In this document: one piece after another, positions 49,918 to 60,201 of the stretch
Layout of the letters: each line of letters opens with the position of its first letter
How positions within the stretch are numbered: position 1 is the stretch's first letter
From: an uncultured Bacteroidales bacterium
Lineage (GTDB): Bacteria; Bacteroidota; Bacteroidia; Bacteroidales; UBA932
Direction of reading: 5' to 3'
Assembly (NCBI GenBank): GCA_947303465.1
Contig: CAMYYI010000005.1
Location: 1 to 64,000 of the forward strand
Length of the DNA stretch: 64,000 nucleotides
The notes under the pieces: model-generated
The model's database searches: none
Told to the model about the DNA's origin: nothing
What the model saw: the letters and a program-made list of their open reading frames with translations, nothing else
Program-made: the position numbers and the translations under genes

Positions 49918-51834
49918 ATGGAAAAAGAATTGCTTACCATAATCGACTTCGTGGATCACTACGCCGCCATTTACGGCAGTGATACCTTCCTCCGCGAGAA
50001 AGTCGGCGATACCTGGACTGAGACTTCATATGCAATGACCCGTGAGGAGGGTCGCATTTATGCCGCCGGATTCATGGCCCTGGGCCTGAAGAAAGGCGAA
50101 AAGGTGGCCCTGATTTCCGAAGGCCGCAACAAGTGGATATTCAGCGAACTCGGGGTCCTGTATGCGGGCGGCGTGGACGTTCCCCTGTCCTTCAAGCTGG
50201 AGTCCGATTACGACCTGACCTTCCGCATCAACCATTCCGATTCCCGCTTCATCATCGCATCTGAAAGCCAGATAGACAAGGTGCGCCGCGTGCTTCCGCA
50301 GTGCCCGGCCATAGAAAAGGTCATAGTGCTTGACGACCTGCCCCTTAACGAGGGCGAGATGTATGTGGGCGAGCTGCGCAGGATGGGTGAGGATTTCATT
50401 GCCGCGCATGCTGCGGAGCTGGAGGAACGCGTAGCGTCCGTGAAGCCTGGCGATTACGCCAATATTTCCTACACCTCCGGCACCACTGCCGATCCCAAGG
50501 GCATATTGCTTACCCATAACAACTACACGTCCAACATAGTGCAGTGTAATTCGGTGGTGAAGGTGAACAGGGGAGACGTGATGCTCATCATTACGCCTCT
50601 GGACCACTGCTTCGCGCACGTTGCCGGATTCTACTTCATGATGTCAAACGGCGGCAGCATCGCCACGGTGCCGGGAGGCAAGAACGCCATCACCATGCTG
50701 CGCAATATCCCCATGGCCATACGCGAGACGCGTCCCCACCTGATGCTCTCCGTCCCCGCCATCTCCAGGAACTTCCGTAAGAACATAGAGGCCGGCATCA
50801 AGAAGAAAGGACCCAAGGTACAGAAGCTCTACGAGTTCGCACTGGATAACGCCATCAAATACAACCGCGAGTATTACAACATGGGCAAGCCCTGCTGGAA
50901 ACTCTGGTGGCGCAAGCCTGTAAAGGATCTCATGGACAAACTGGTCTTCAAGGGAGTCCGAGAGAGTTTCGGCGGCCGCCTGCAGTTCTTCATCGGAGGC
51001 GGCGCACTGCTGGATATCGAGCTGCAGCGCTACTTCTGCGCCATTGGCATGCCTATCTTCCAGGGTTACGGTCTTACGGAGGCCACCCCGGTGATCTGCG
51101 CCAACTCCGTCGGTCACGCCCGCTTCGGTTCCTCAGGCCGCACCGTGCAACCCATGGATATCAAGATATGCGGGGAAGACGGCGCCGAGTTGCCTCTTGG
51201 CAAGACCGGCGAGATAGTTATCCGCGGCGGCAACGTCATGGCCGGATACTGGAAGAATCCAGAGGCTACCGCCGCCACCATAGTGGACGGCTGGCTGCAT
51301 ACCGGCGACCGCGGCTACCTCTGCAAGGAGGATCCCCGTTACCTCTATGTGACCGGACGTTTCAAGAGCCTGCTCATCTCATCCGACGGCGAGAAGTATT
51401 CCCCTGAGGGTTACGAGGACAGCCTGGCCGACGGCTCAAAGTTTATTGACGCATCCGTCCTCTACAACAACCAGAGTCCCTGGACCGTCGTGCTGGTAAT
51501 ACCCAACAAGGCGGCTCTTGCCGAGGCGGTGCAGGCAAAGGGCCTGGATCCCGCATCGGATGCAGGACTCAAGGCCCAGCTGGACATCATCAAGGGTGAG
51601 GTGGACTCCTACCGTCCGGGCGGCCGTCATCAGGGCCTGTTCCCCGAGAAGTGGCTTCCTGCCGCCATCATAGTGGGCGAAACTCCATTTACCGAGCAGA
51701 ACGGCATGCTCAACACCACTTCCAAGATGGTCCGCGGCAAGGTGGAGAAGTTCTATGCTGACCGCATAGAGTACGCCATGACCGCCGAGGGCAAGGACCT
51801 CTATAACGCAAAGAATTTAGAATCAATTAAATAG
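49918..51834 (+). CDS. AMP-dependent long-chain acyl-CoA synthetase-like enzyme
   Basis: 638-residue adenylate-forming enzyme. Core motifs: A3 ISYTSGTTADPKGILLTHNN, A5 GYGLTEATPVI, A8 DGWLHTGDRGYL and the late GRFKSLLISSDGEKYSPEGYE hinge. Full-length FadD15-like proteins carry the same order. Activates fatty acids (or a similar acid) to acyl-CoA in the cytoplasm or on the membrane; chain length is not predictable. The final lysine region is present (NGMLNTTSKMVRGKV), so catalysis is expected. Confidence 0.9.
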   Translation: MEKELLTIIDFVDHYAAIYGSDTFLREKVGDTWTETSYAMTREEGRIYAAGFMALGLKKGEKVALISEGRNKWIFSELGVLYAGGVDVPLSFKLESDYDLTFRINHSDSRFIIASESQIDKVRRVLPQCPAIEKVIVLDDLPLNEGEMYVGELRRMGEDFIAAHAAELEERVASVKPGDYANISYTSGTTADPKGILLTHNNYTSNIVQCNSVVKVNRGDVMLIITPLDHCFAHVAGFYFMMSNGGSIATVPGGKNAITMLRNIPMAIRETRPHLMLSVPAISRNFRKNIEAGIKKKGPKVQKLYEFALDNAIKYNREYYNMGKPCWKLWWRKPVKDLMDKLVFKGVRESFGGRLQFFIGGGALLDIELQRYFCAIGMPIFQGYGLTEATPVICANSVGHARFGSSGRTVQPMDIKICGEDGAELPLGKTGEIVIRGGNVMAGYWKNPEATAATIVDGWLHTGDRGYLCKEDPRYLYVTGRFKSLLISSDGEKYSPEGYEDSLADGSKFIDASVLYNNQSPWTVVLVIPNKAALAEAVQAKGLDPASDAGLKAQLDIIKGEVDSYRPGGRHQGLFPEKWLPAAIIVGETPFTEQNGMLNTTSKMVRGKVEKFYADRIEYAMTAEGKDLYNAKNLESIK

Positions 51835-51842
51835 CAGTACTT

Positions 51843-53102
51843 ATGACCAAAACTAATGCCAGCAAGAGCTACACACCTGCCATTGCGGTGTGCTTTGCGC
51901 TCTTCTTCATGATTGCATTCGTCACCAACCTCGCAGGCTCCATGGGAGTCGTGGTGACTAACCAGTTTGGCGCCAGCAAGGCCCTCAGCCAACTCGGAAC
52001 TCTTGCCAACTTCATCGCTTATGCCTGTATGGGTATCCCTGCAGGTATAATTCTGCGCCGTAAAGGCTATAAGTTCACCGCCCTGGCCGCCGTTATCGTC
52101 GGCTTCATCGGCGTGGGAATCCAGTTCCTTTCCGGATATGCCGAGAGCTTCGCTGTCTATGTGGCCGGTGCCTTTGTGGCCGGTTTCTCCATGTGTATGC
52201 TGAACATTGTGGTGAACCCCATGCTCAACACCCTCGGCGGTGGCGGCAACAAGGGTAACCAGCTGATCCAGTGGGGCGGTTCCTGCAACTCCATCGGAGG
52301 TACGATAGCTCCCTTCCTGGTGGGCTGGCTCGTCGGCGGTTCCATCCAGGATGCCACCGTTGCCAAGGCTGCGCCCGTCATGATTATCGCCATGGTGATT
52401 TTCGCCATTGCATTCGTGGTTATTTCCCTTACCAAGATTCCCGAGCCTCATATGGAGACTCCCGAGGAGAAGGCCGCCCGTCTTGCAGGCAACAAGGTCA
52501 AGGATCCGTACAGCCCGCTGTCTTTCCGTCACTTCGTGCTCGGCGCCATCGCCATTTTCTTCTATGTGGGTATCGAGGTGGGTATTCCCAACACCGCCAA
52601 CATCCACTTCTCAGGTATCGAGTGGGTGGGCCCTGCACTTACCGGAACCCTTATCAGTGCGTACTGGCTCAGCATGCTTGTCGGCCGTCTTGTCGGTGCT
52701 TCTGTGGGAGCAAAAGTGTCCAGTAAGACCATGCTCCTCTGCACCTCATCGCTGGCTATCATCTTTATCCTTATAGCGATGTTCATACCTGAGTCTGCGG
52801 TTATCGGAAAGATTCCTGTCAGCCTGCTCTTCCTTGCCCTTTGCGGCCTCTGCACCTCCATCATGTGGGGCTCCATTTTCAACCTCTCGACCGAGGGTCT
52901 CGGCAAATACACTGCAGCAGCTTCCGGTATCTTCATGACCCTGGTATGCGGCGGCGGTATCATCCCCTTCGTGCAGAACGCACTGGCAGATGTCATCGGC
53001 TCTCTCCAGAGCTACTGGGTGATTGTGGCCTGCCTGGCGTACCTTATTTTCTACGCCGTCCTGGGCAGCAGGAACGTGAACAAGGACATCCCTGTGGAGT
53101 AG
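51843..53102 (+). CDS. FHS-type sugar:H+ symporter (GluP/FucP-like)
   Basis: 419 residues with twelve membrane segments. The FHS layout is visible: an N-terminal half with AYACMGIPAGIILRRKGYKFTALAA and MCMLNIVVNPMLNTLGGGGNKGNQLIQWGGSCNSIGGTIAPFL, a long central loop, and the C-terminal FFYVGIEVGIPNTANIHF, comparable to the conserved YVG.E...G of glucose/galactose permeases. Imports a hexose. Followed 4 nt later by a glucokinase-type ROK protein, so together they form a hexose uptake and phosphorylation pair. Confidence 0.9.
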   Translation: MTKTNASKSYTPAIAVCFALFFMIAFVTNLAGSMGVVVTNQFGASKALSQLGTLANFIAYACMGIPAGIILRRKGYKFTALAAVIVGFIGVGIQFLSGYAESFAVYVAGAFVAGFSMCMLNIVVNPMLNTLGGGGNKGNQLIQWGGSCNSIGGTIAPFLVGWLVGGSIQDATVAKAAPVMIIAMVIFAIAFVVISLTKIPEPHMETPEEKAARLAGNKVKDPYSPLSFRHFVLGAIAIFFYVGIEVGIPNTANIHFSGIEWVGPALTGTLISAYWLSMLVGRLVGASVGAKVSSKTMLLCTSSLAIIFILIAMFIPESAVIGKIPVSLLFLALCGLCTSIMWGSIFNLSTEGLGKYTAAASGIFMTLVCGGGIIPFVQNALADVIGSLQSYWVIVACLAYLIFYAVLGSRNVNKDIPVE

Positions 53103-53106
53103 CAGC

Positions 53107-54066
53107 ATGGAACAGCCTTACGTATTAGGAGTTGACATTGGCGGCCAGACCGCAAAATGCGGCGTAGTCAATGCCCGCGGCGAGGTCCTCGCCCAGACTA
53201 TCCTGGTGTCCAATACCCAGAAGGACGCTCCTTCCTTCGTAGAAGCCCTGGCCTCCACGCTCAAGAAGCTTATGGCAGACGCCGGCCTTGAGGGGCAGGT
53301 GCGCGGCATAGGCGTTGGAGCTCCCAACGGCAACTATTATACCGGTGAGATTAAGGATGCCCCCAACCTCACCTGGGCCAGGGCCAAGAACGTGCCCTTC
53401 GCCAGCATGCTCTCCGAGGCTATGGACGGCATGCCCGTCGCCCTTACCAACGACGCCAACGCTGCCGCAGTGGGAGAAATGACCTACGGTGCGGCACGCG
53501 GCCTGAAGGATTTCATCATGATTACCCTCGGTACCGGTGTCGGAAGCGGCATAGTGATCGGCGGCAACGTGCTTTATGGTCACGACGGATTTGCCGGCGA
53601 GCTCGGACACACCTGCGCCGTACGCGGCGGGCGTGTCTGCGGATGCGGAAAACAGGGTTGCCTTGAGGCTTACTGTTCCGCAATAGGTGTTGCGCGCACG
53701 GCAGTCGAGTGGCTGGAGCAGCATCCGGAGGAGTCATCGCTCCTGCGCCTGCGCGAGAACGTTACCTCAAAGGATGTGTTCGAGGCAGCAAAGGCGGGGG
53801 ACAAGGCGGCAAAGGAGATATTCGACTTTACCGGCACACTCCTGGGCCGCAGTTTCGCCGACTTCATAGCTTTCTCCGCCCCCGAGGCCATAGTGCTGTT
53901 CGGAGGTCTGGCCCGTGCCAAGGATTTCCTGTACGAGCCTATCGTGAAGGCCATGAACGAGAACCTGCTGGCAATATGGAAGGATAAGGTGAAGATCCTG
54001 TTCTCCAGCCTTTCCGAGTCGGATGCCGCCATACTGGGCGCTTCCGCACTTGCATGGAATTTATAA
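53107..54066 (+). CDS. ROK-family glucokinase
   Basis: 319 residues. ATP-binding VLGVDIGGQTAKCGVV, catalytic region ALTNDANAAAVGEMTYG, LGTGVGSGIVIGG, GELGHTCAVRGGRVCGCGKQGCLEAYCS with the complete ROK zinc motif CxCGxxGCxE, and FGGLARAKDF. The motif ELGHT plus zinc cluster and pairing with an FHS hexose permease support glucokinase rather than a repressor (no helix-turn-helix is present). Confidence 0.92.
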   Translation: MEQPYVLGVDIGGQTAKCGVVNARGEVLAQTILVSNTQKDAPSFVEALASTLKKLMADAGLEGQVRGIGVGAPNGNYYTGEIKDAPNLTWARAKNVPFASMLSEAMDGMPVALTNDANAAAVGEMTYGAARGLKDFIMITLGTGVGSGIVIGGNVLYGHDGFAGELGHTCAVRGGRVCGCGKQGCLEAYCSAIGVARTAVEWLEQHPEESSLLRLRENVTSKDVFEAAKAGDKAAKEIFDFTGTLLGRSFADFIAFSAPEAIVLFGGLARAKDFLYEPIVKAMNENLLAIWKDKVKILFSSLSESDAAILGASALAWNL

Positions 54067-54094
54067 TCTATTTTATTTATTTATATTGTTTAAA

Positions 54095-54901
54095 ATGAAA
54101 ACTGCAAAATTCTTTTTCGCACTCGTACTGGGTGCAATGGTTTTTGCCTGTACTCCCAAGCCGGTAGAGCCCGCTGTGGATGGTGAAGAGGCAAAGGAAG
54201 GCGTTGAAGAAGCTGTCAAGACACTCAAGGATTATACCCCCACCAGGGCGGAGATCGACACCGTGAGCTATCTGCTCGGCGTCAATTTCGGAAGCTTCCT
54301 GAAGGGATACAATTTCGGTGACGTCAACTACTCCAAGATGATTGCCGGTATCAAGGACTTCGTGAAGGCCGAGGGCGATTATCGTGATCCCGACTTCAAC
54401 AGCCAGTTCAAGGTGAGCCCCGAGCGCATCAACGACGTATTCAACGCATATCTCGAGAAGAGGCACAACTACACCCTCCTCGCCAACAAGGAGAAGGGAG
54501 ACAAGTTCCTTGCCGCCAATCGCAAGAAAGCAGGTGTTGAAGAGACCGAGTCCGGCCTGCAGTACAAGATCATCGAGCCCGGTAACGACGTCAAGCCTTC
54601 ACCCGAGGATACTGTTTGGGTAAGGTATAAGGGCACCCATATCGATGGCAAGGTGTTCGACGAGACTGCCGAGGATGCAGACGCCACCCGCTTCACCCTG
54701 AAGGGCGTTATCGCCGGTTGGACCGAGGGCCTGCAGCTCATCGGTGAAGGTGGCCAGATCGAGCTTTACGTTCCTGCTGACCTCGCTTATGGCGAGCAGG
54801 GCCGTCCCGGTATCGATCCTAACTCCACCCTTATTTTCGACGTTACTCTGGAGAAGGTCGGTAAATTCGTTCCCGCTCCCGAGGAGCCCGAGAAGAAATA
54901 A
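54095..54901 (+). CDS. FKBP-type peptidyl-prolyl cis-trans isomerase lipoprotein
   Basis: 268 residues from the ATG at 54095 (MKTAKFFFALVLGAMVFACTP), giving a lipobox; the earlier frame start lies in the ROK gene. N-terminal dimerisation domain (SYLLGVNFGSFLKGYNFGDVNYSKMIAGI) as in FkpA/Mip, then the FKBP domain GLQYKIIEPGNDVKPSPEDTVWVRYKGTHIDGKVFDETAEDA...VIAGWTEGLQLIGEGGQIELYVPADLAYGEQGRPG, with the final TLIFDVTLEKVG. Folds periplasmic or outer-membrane-associated proteins. Ends in a strong terminator. Confidence 0.94.
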   Translation: MKTAKFFFALVLGAMVFACTPKPVEPAVDGEEAKEGVEEAVKTLKDYTPTRAEIDTVSYLLGVNFGSFLKGYNFGDVNYSKMIAGIKDFVKAEGDYRDPDFNSQFKVSPERINDVFNAYLEKRHNYTLLANKEKGDKFLAANRKKAGVEETESGLQYKIIEPGNDVKPSPEDTVWVRYKGTHIDGKVFDETAEDADATRFTLKGVIAGWTEGLQLIGEGGQIELYVPADLAYGEQGRPGIDPNSTLIFDVTLEKVGKFVPAPEEPEKK

Positions 54902-54920
54902 TCTTACTTCTTATTAATAA

Positions 54921-54955
54921 AAATCAGGCGGCCCGCGAGGACCGCCTGATTTTTT
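54921..54955 (+). terminator. Rho-independent terminator after the FKBP gene
   Basis: Perfect 11-bp stem AAATCAGGCGG (54921-54931) / CCGCCTGATTT (54942-54952), 10-nt loop, T-tract 54950-54955. On the other strand AAA bases flank the stem, so it may serve the convergent FN3 gene as well. Confidence 0.9.
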
Positions 54956-54973
54956 GTGCTATGTCAACGCAGT

Positions 54974-57900
54974 CTATTTGACTACGTTGACTTCAGTAAT
55001 GGAGTTGCCGTTGTCGAGGGCGCAGACCGGCAGGGCTGCCGCACCACCCTTGATGGTGAACGGAGCGCCGTCGGCACCGAGAGTCAGTATGTTGGTTCCG
55101 GCATTGCGGAAGCGTCCGAGTACTGCAGCCTTGGAGGTGGAAGCACCTTCTACGTTGCAGTTCACGGTACACCCGGCCCAGGTCCTCGGATCGGCGCCGA
55201 AGCCGCCTACGAAGCCACCGACAAATGAACCTGCAGCAGCGCTGGAAACATCACCGGTGTTCTCGCAGTCGGTAATGTTAGCATTGGCATAACCAATGAG
55301 GCCGCCGATTTCGGATTCCTTGCCGGCAGTGTCAGAGGTGTATGAACTTGCATTCACAACCTTGCCACTGTTCTTGGTGTTCTTCATGGTGCCGTTGAAG
55401 GCAGCTGCGATACCACCGAGCACCAGAGGATCCTCCATGTTGGCAGTGACGCTTCCGGAGTTGGAGCAGTCTTCCATGGTAATGCCGCCGCTGTAAGAGC
55501 CCATGAGGCCTCCCAGATAAGAGAGCGTACCAGCAGTGGTGAACACGTTGGAGAGAGACAGGTTACCGCTGTTGTGGCAGTTCTTGATAGTCGTGCCCTT
55601 GGCAATGATACCTGTAATACCTCCGATATAGTGCTGCTGTTTCTGTGAACTGTTGTTATCCTTGTCTGCATCAACACTGAGGTCTCCCTTGCTGGAGCAA
55701 TTGGTCATATTACCGCTGCTGAGACCGGAAATACCGCCGGCCATGATCCACCTTGTACCACACTTGATGCTGATGCTGGCGTTGTTATGGCAATTCTCGA
55801 TATTGGCAGTAAGGGCGCCGACCACACCGCCGAAGCACATCTTGGGACCGCCGCTTGAAGCCATGCAGGGATTCAGAACGAGAGGAGACTCGTTGGTGCA
55901 GTTGGAAACGGTCACGTCCATTTCGATGGTGTTGTCAATCTTGGTGTAGTTGTCGGCAACGGTGATGAACGGACCGGCACCGCCGAACACGCCGCCGTAT
56001 GCGGAGTAGTCGGTGTTACCACCGCTCTGCGCAAGTGCTGTACCGCCTGCAAGGGCGCCGTCGATGGAGATGGTGCCGTAGTTATGGCAGTCTGATGCAT
56101 TGCCGGTCACGTAGCCCGCGACACCACCGAAGCTGGCGTCTGTAGCAGCAGTGGTCTTGTTGCCGATATAGGAAATCGAACCGTAGTTGTTGCAAGCCTT
56201 GACCTGGCCTTCGATGATACCGGCAACGCCTCCGAATGCGGGATAGCTTCCGGAACCGCCGGCAGGATAAGACCACTCGAGTTTACCCCTGTTGGTACAG
56301 CCCTCAACCGTTCCGTGATTGGTAGGAGCACCTTCCACAGAAGGAGTCTGTCCTATGACACCGCCTATACCGAATTTCTTCATCTGGCCGGAGGCACCGC
56401 TGAATACGAACTTCACGGATCCCTCGTTCACGCAGTCTTTCACAATCACTTTGCCCTCCATGTCAGCATGACCGACTCGGGCGGCTACGCCTGCAATGGC
56501 GCTGCAGCTCTTGGAGTTGGTGGTCAGTTCAACGTCGATGGAGCCTGTGAACTTACAGCCTTCTACGTATCCCTTTGATGATTGACCGACCACGCCGGCG
56601 CAGAAGATACGTCCTGCGTCACCGGACTTGACGGTAATCTTACCTGCAACGTTGCAATTCAGAATCTGGCCATTGGACTTGGAAGCGATAAAGGCCAAGC
56701 CCGTTTCGTCGGGTATTGCCTCTGTCCAGTTGATGGAGCTGCCTGCATCGATGTTGAGGTTCTTGACGACAGCGGTCTCCTCCAGCTGGGCAAACAGGGC
56801 GTTGCCGATGCTGAGGTTCTTGATGGTCTTGCCGTTGCCGTCGAAGACTCCTGCGAACTTGGGAGCAGGTGTTACTACCTGGCCCTTGAGGTCGAGATCG
56901 GAAGCGAGGGTGATGACATCGGAATCCTGGCAGAATTCAGCAGCGTCGGACAGCCATGACACGAAGTCGGAAGCATCCTCGATGTTCAGAGGATAGGTAA
57001 AGGAAAGGGCCGGGGTGATAAATCCGAACGGTGCGGAATACTTGCCCTCGTTGCCGCCTGTTCCAAGAGCCTTGATGCGAATCTCGAATCTTGTGGCAGG
57101 ACGGAGACCGGTAACGGTATAGGGAGAAGACTCGGCATCTCCGGAGTCAATCCAGTCTGCATCACCCATCTTCCTGTACTCGACATGATAGCCGGTAGCT
57201 TTTTCCACAGCACTCCAGCTTACCTCTGCAGTCTTTGCAGTGGGAACCACGCTGGAAATGACCGGAGCTGCAAGGTTGACTTCCTCAAGGGTGGATTCGT
57301 TAACAGTATCCGAATAACCGGATCCTACTGTAGAGTAAGACTTGATGCGGAAGTTGTAGTCGGTTCCGTGCTCCAGTCCCTCGATGCGGCACTTGGGCTC
57401 GGTTACCTGAGGAACCTTTGTCCATTCCTCGTCTGTCTTCTTCTTGTACTCGACAACATACCACTCGGCATCCTCGACGGGATCCCAGGTGAGTTCTACA
57501 TAATTATACATTATGGTGACTACGATGTTGGTCGGGGCCGCGAGCGTAACGCCGGAGCTGCTGCCGCTGTCACCGTCGGGATCAACGTATTCGGAAGGAT
57601 CGAATTCGGCTTCAACGGTATGGTTGGAGGCGCTGGCATTTGCTGTACCTACCAGATACTGCCTGAAGTTTCCGGAGGTAAGGAGAGTCTTCTTTCCGCC
57701 GAATGTAATGGCACCCTTGACCTTGGGAGTTGCGATGGGCACGCTGGCTGAGGTTCCGTTATAGAAACCGATGAGCATGCCGGTATGGGCGTTTTCGCCC
57801 TCCGGATTTATGACGGAGGCCGCAACGGAGCAGCCCTCAAAACCGCCGGACTTGGCGGAGTTGCCCAGGTTGCCGACCATTGCTGAAACTCCGAATTCGC

Positions 57901-60031
57901 TGGGTACCGAGGACTGGACCTTGCCGCAGCTGGTGCACTTGGTGATCTTGAAACCGTTGGAAGAGAATCCGGAGATGCCTCCCAATGCAGAGCTGGCAGA
58001 ACCTGTCTCCAGTATGACTTCGCCGGAGCTTACACAGCTGGTGACTGTGCCGGAACCGCCATGGATACCGCCGATACGGGCTTTCACAGTACCGTTCAGG
58101 ATAACCTTGCCGGTGAATTTGCAGTTGGTGGTCTTGTTGGCCCTTCCGGTCGTTTCTGAACCGGGCCAGCCCACTATACCGCCTGCTGTGGAGTTGGAAC
58201 CGCCCTTGTCGAAGTTCTCCAGGCTTACAATACCGTTACATTCGCACCCGTCGTAGTTGGTGGCCGACTGGTCGGGCGAGCCGGGGAACCAGTCGCCGCC
58301 GCCGATACCGCCGATACACATAAGGAAGGTGCCTGAAGAGGCTGAACTGCTGGAGGTGAGCATACTGGCGGTAAGGGAACCGTTATGCTTGCAGTTCTTG
58401 ATGAGACCCCAGGGGTTTGCGATAACACCTGCCGCCTGGATACGCTCTACGGTGGTGGTGTACTTGTCCTGGTTGGAGAATTTCATCACCACGTTGCCCT
58501 CGTTTACGCAATTGGTAAGCATTGCTTCCTCGGGTTTCTCCGAGTATGAGTATGCTGCGATACCGCCCACTGCAGGAGTGGCACCCTTGGAAGAACCTGA
58601 TACCTTGCCGATAGCAGTCTCATAGTGCTCGCCATAACCTCCGCAGTAGAGCGCATTGAGGGTTACGCCTCCGTTATTGGTACAGTCTTCGGCAGTGCCG
58701 TCGATGAATCCGGCGATACCGGCAACAGCGGGGGCATGTACCGAATTGGTGACATTGAAGGAGACATTTCCGTCATTCACGCAGCCCTTCAGGGATCCTG
58801 AGTTGACGGAAGCAAAGCCTCCGATGCAGGCACGGGAATTATGCGTGTCTGCGTTTACGGCCACATCGCCGCCATTGGTACAGTTGATAATCTTACCGTC
58901 GTTGCGGCAGACGAATCCGCCTATGTAAAGGTCGGCGTCAGCCTCGGTATTGTGGGTGATATTAACTTTTGAGGAACAATTCTCGATGGTTCCCTTATTT
59001 ATATTGACAAATGCACCGGTCTCGGGCATTGCTCCGGTAACGGTGTAATCACCCTCGATATTAATGTTCTTAATGGTGCCTTCATTCTGGAAGATGAAGG
59101 TGGAGGTGACACCCTTGACAGTATGCCCGCCGCCGTCGAGAGTACCCATGAGGGGCTCGTCCATCGCCGTGAATGCAGCACCGGCGAGATCGATGTCTTC
59201 AGTGAGGGAGTAGACGTCGTTGACGTCAACCTCTACCACGCCGCCCTCGAGCCACGCAAGCAACTCATCTGCGGTTGCCATCTCCTTGGGATAGGAGCCG
59301 GGTTGACGCGTCTTCACTGTAATAACGTCGCAATAGGCTGACATGCCTTCAGGCGTGTCGCACTTTGCCCGTACGTTGTACTCGGTAAGAGAAGGCAAAC
59401 CGTTTATTTTGGTCTGCTTGTCATTGGGCCCGAATTCCAGTACGGTCCAGTCGGATGCGGTGGCGAGTTTATACTCTACGAAGTACTTGGTGGCTCCGTC
59501 CACGGGATCCCATTTAACAATGAGTCCTGTAGATGTAGGGGTTACCTTGTAAACGTAGGGGAACTCTACGCCTTCCGAGATAAAGCCGCGGCCCACTTTG
59601 TAAATGGCGGGGTTGCCGGCTTCGTCACATACCCAGGTCCAGTCTGAATAAACCGATTTGGGATAGTTGGCACGGACACGTACATAGTATTTATCTCCGA
59701 CCTTCTGTCCGTTCAGGGTCGCGGTATAGTCCGTCTTGCCGCTCTCGGCCTGTACGGTTATACCCTTGGAAGGGTCGTACATATCCACTCCATGGCCTTC
59801 CTTGTTGAGGGAGAGCTGAACGGAGAAGGATGTAGCCCCTGCTGCGACAGCGCTGGCGCCGGACCACGAAATCGTGATCGACTTGCTGTCGTGCTTGAAT
59901 TCTCCATAAGTGAGATCCGTAATGCCCGGCTTGGTGAGGTCGATGCCCCCCTCATAGTGCTCCTTTGTACAGGAGGTAAAGAAGAGAGCGGCCAGGGCAA
60001 GCGCGGACGCCAGGATTTTGATTGATTTCAT
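54974..60031 (-). CDS. Large FN3 / GLUG-type beta-helix lipoprotein
   Basis: 1,685 residues from the ATG at 60031 (MKSIKILASALALAALFFTSC, Cys21 lipobox); a TTG 6 nt upstream is ignored. Modular: two N-terminal FN3 domains (to about 250), a first region of glycine-rich repeats (about 255-820) with recurrent patterns such as GTIENCSSKVNI, GKIINCTNGGDV and GGISGFSSNG; two more FN3 domains (about 830-1010), then a second repeat array (about 1015-1680) that starts in the same way (SDFVSWL...ITLASDLDLKG, compare DELLAWL...YSLTEDIDLAG). The repeats resemble GLUG right-handed beta-helix units. No catalytic residues are evident; a surface adhesin or glycan-binding role is likely. Divergent from the SusC-type gene. 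Confidence 0.85.
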   Translation of the reverse strand: MKSIKILASALALAALFFTSCTKEHYEGGIDLTKPGITDLTYGEFKHDSKSITISWSGASAVAAGATSFSVQLSLNKEGHGVDMYDPSKGITVQAESGKTDYTATLNGQKVGDKYYVRVRANYPKSVYSDWTWVCDEAGNPAIYKVGRGFISEGVEFPYVYKVTPTSTGLIVKWDPVDGATKYFVEYKLATASDWTVLEFGPNDKQTKINGLPSLTEYNVRAKCDTPEGMSAYCDVITVKTRQPGSYPKEMATADELLAWLEGGVVEVDVNDVYSLTEDIDLAGAAFTAMDEPLMGTLDGGGHTVKGVTSTFIFQNEGTIKNINIEGDYTVTGAMPETGAFVNINKGTIENCSSKVNITHNTEADADLYIGGFVCRNDGKIINCTNGGDVAVNADTHNSRACIGGFASVNSGSLKGCVNDGNVSFNVTNSVHAPAVAGIAGFIDGTAEDCTNNGGVTLNALYCGGYGEHYETAIGKVSGSSKGATPAVGGIAAYSYSEKPEEAMLTNCVNEGNVVMKFSNQDKYTTTVERIQAAGVIANPWGLIKNCKHNGSLTASMLTSSSSASSGTFLMCIGGIGGGDWFPGSPDQSATNYDGCECNGIVSLENFDKGGSNSTAGGIVGWPGSETTGRANKTTNCKFTGKVILNGTVKARIGGIHGGSGTVTSCVSSGEVILETGSASSALGGISGFSSNGFKITKCTSCGKVQSSVPSEFGVSAMVGNLGNSAKSGGFEGCSVAASVINPEGENAHTGMLIGFYNGTSASVPIATPKVKGAITFGGKKTLLTSGNFRQYLVGTANASASNHTVEAEFDPSEYVDPDGDSGSSSGVTLAAPTNIVVTIMYNYVELTWDPVEDAEWYVVEYKKKTDEEWTKVPQVTEPKCRIEGLEHGTDYNFRIKSYSTVGSGYSDTVNESTLEEVNLAAPVISSVVPTAKTAEVSWSAVEKATGYHVEYRKMGDADWIDSGDAESSPYTVTGLRPATRFEIRIKALGTGGNEGKYSAPFGFITPALSFTYPLNIEDASDFVSWLSDAAEFCQDSDVITLASDLDLKGQVVTPAPKFAGVFDGNGKTIKNLSIGNALFAQLEETAVVKNLNIDAGSSINWTEAIPDETGLAFIASKSNGQILNCNVAGKITVKSGDAGRIFCAGVVGQSSKGYVEGCKFTGSIDVELTTNSKSCSAIAGVAARVGHADMEGKVIVKDCVNEGSVKFVFSGASGQMKKFGIGGVIGQTPSVEGAPTNHGTVEGCTNRGKLEWSYPAGGSGSYPAFGGVAGIIEGQVKACNNYGSISYIGNKTTAATDASFGGVAGYVTGNASDCHNYGTISIDGALAGGTALAQSGGNTDYSAYGGVFGGAGPFITVADNYTKIDNTIEMDVTVSNCTNESPLVLNPCMASSGGPKMCFGGVVGALTANIENCHNNASISIKCGTRWIMAGGISGLSSGNMTNCSSKGDLSVDADKDNNSSQKQQHYIGGITGIIAKGTTIKNCHNSGNLSLSNVFTTAGTLSYLGGLMGSYSGGITMEDCSNSGSVTANMEDPLVLGGIAAAFNGTMKNTKNSGKVVNASSYTSDTAGKESEIGGLIGYANANITDCENTGDVSSAAAGSFVGGFVGGFGADPRTWAGCTVNCNVEGASTSKAAVLGRFRNAGTNILTLGADGAPFTIKGGAAALPVCALDNGNSITEVNVVK

Positions 60032-60142
60032 ACTCAATGTTTGTTGTTTATAAACAATTATAATTTACGTCCCTTTTGAGGGCGCCCTTAACAAACATTG
60101 ATGTTCAGCCGGCTTTCCGGCCATGCGTCTGACTTGCGATTA

Positions 60143-60150
60143 CAAATATA
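60143..60150 (-). promoter_or_regulatory. Bacteroidota -7 box for the FN3 lipoprotein
   Basis: TATATTTG on the minus strand, about 112 nt before the start codon at 60031. Confidence 0.6.
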
Positions 60151-60193
60151 TAAAAGAAATGTTGAAATGCGCGCGCGAGAAGTAAAAAAATAT

Positions 60194-60201
60194 TATATTT
60201 G
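60194..60201 (+). promoter_or_regulatory. Bacteroidota -7 box for the SusC-type gene
   Basis: TATATTTG, 149 nt before the start at 60351. Confidence 0.6.
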
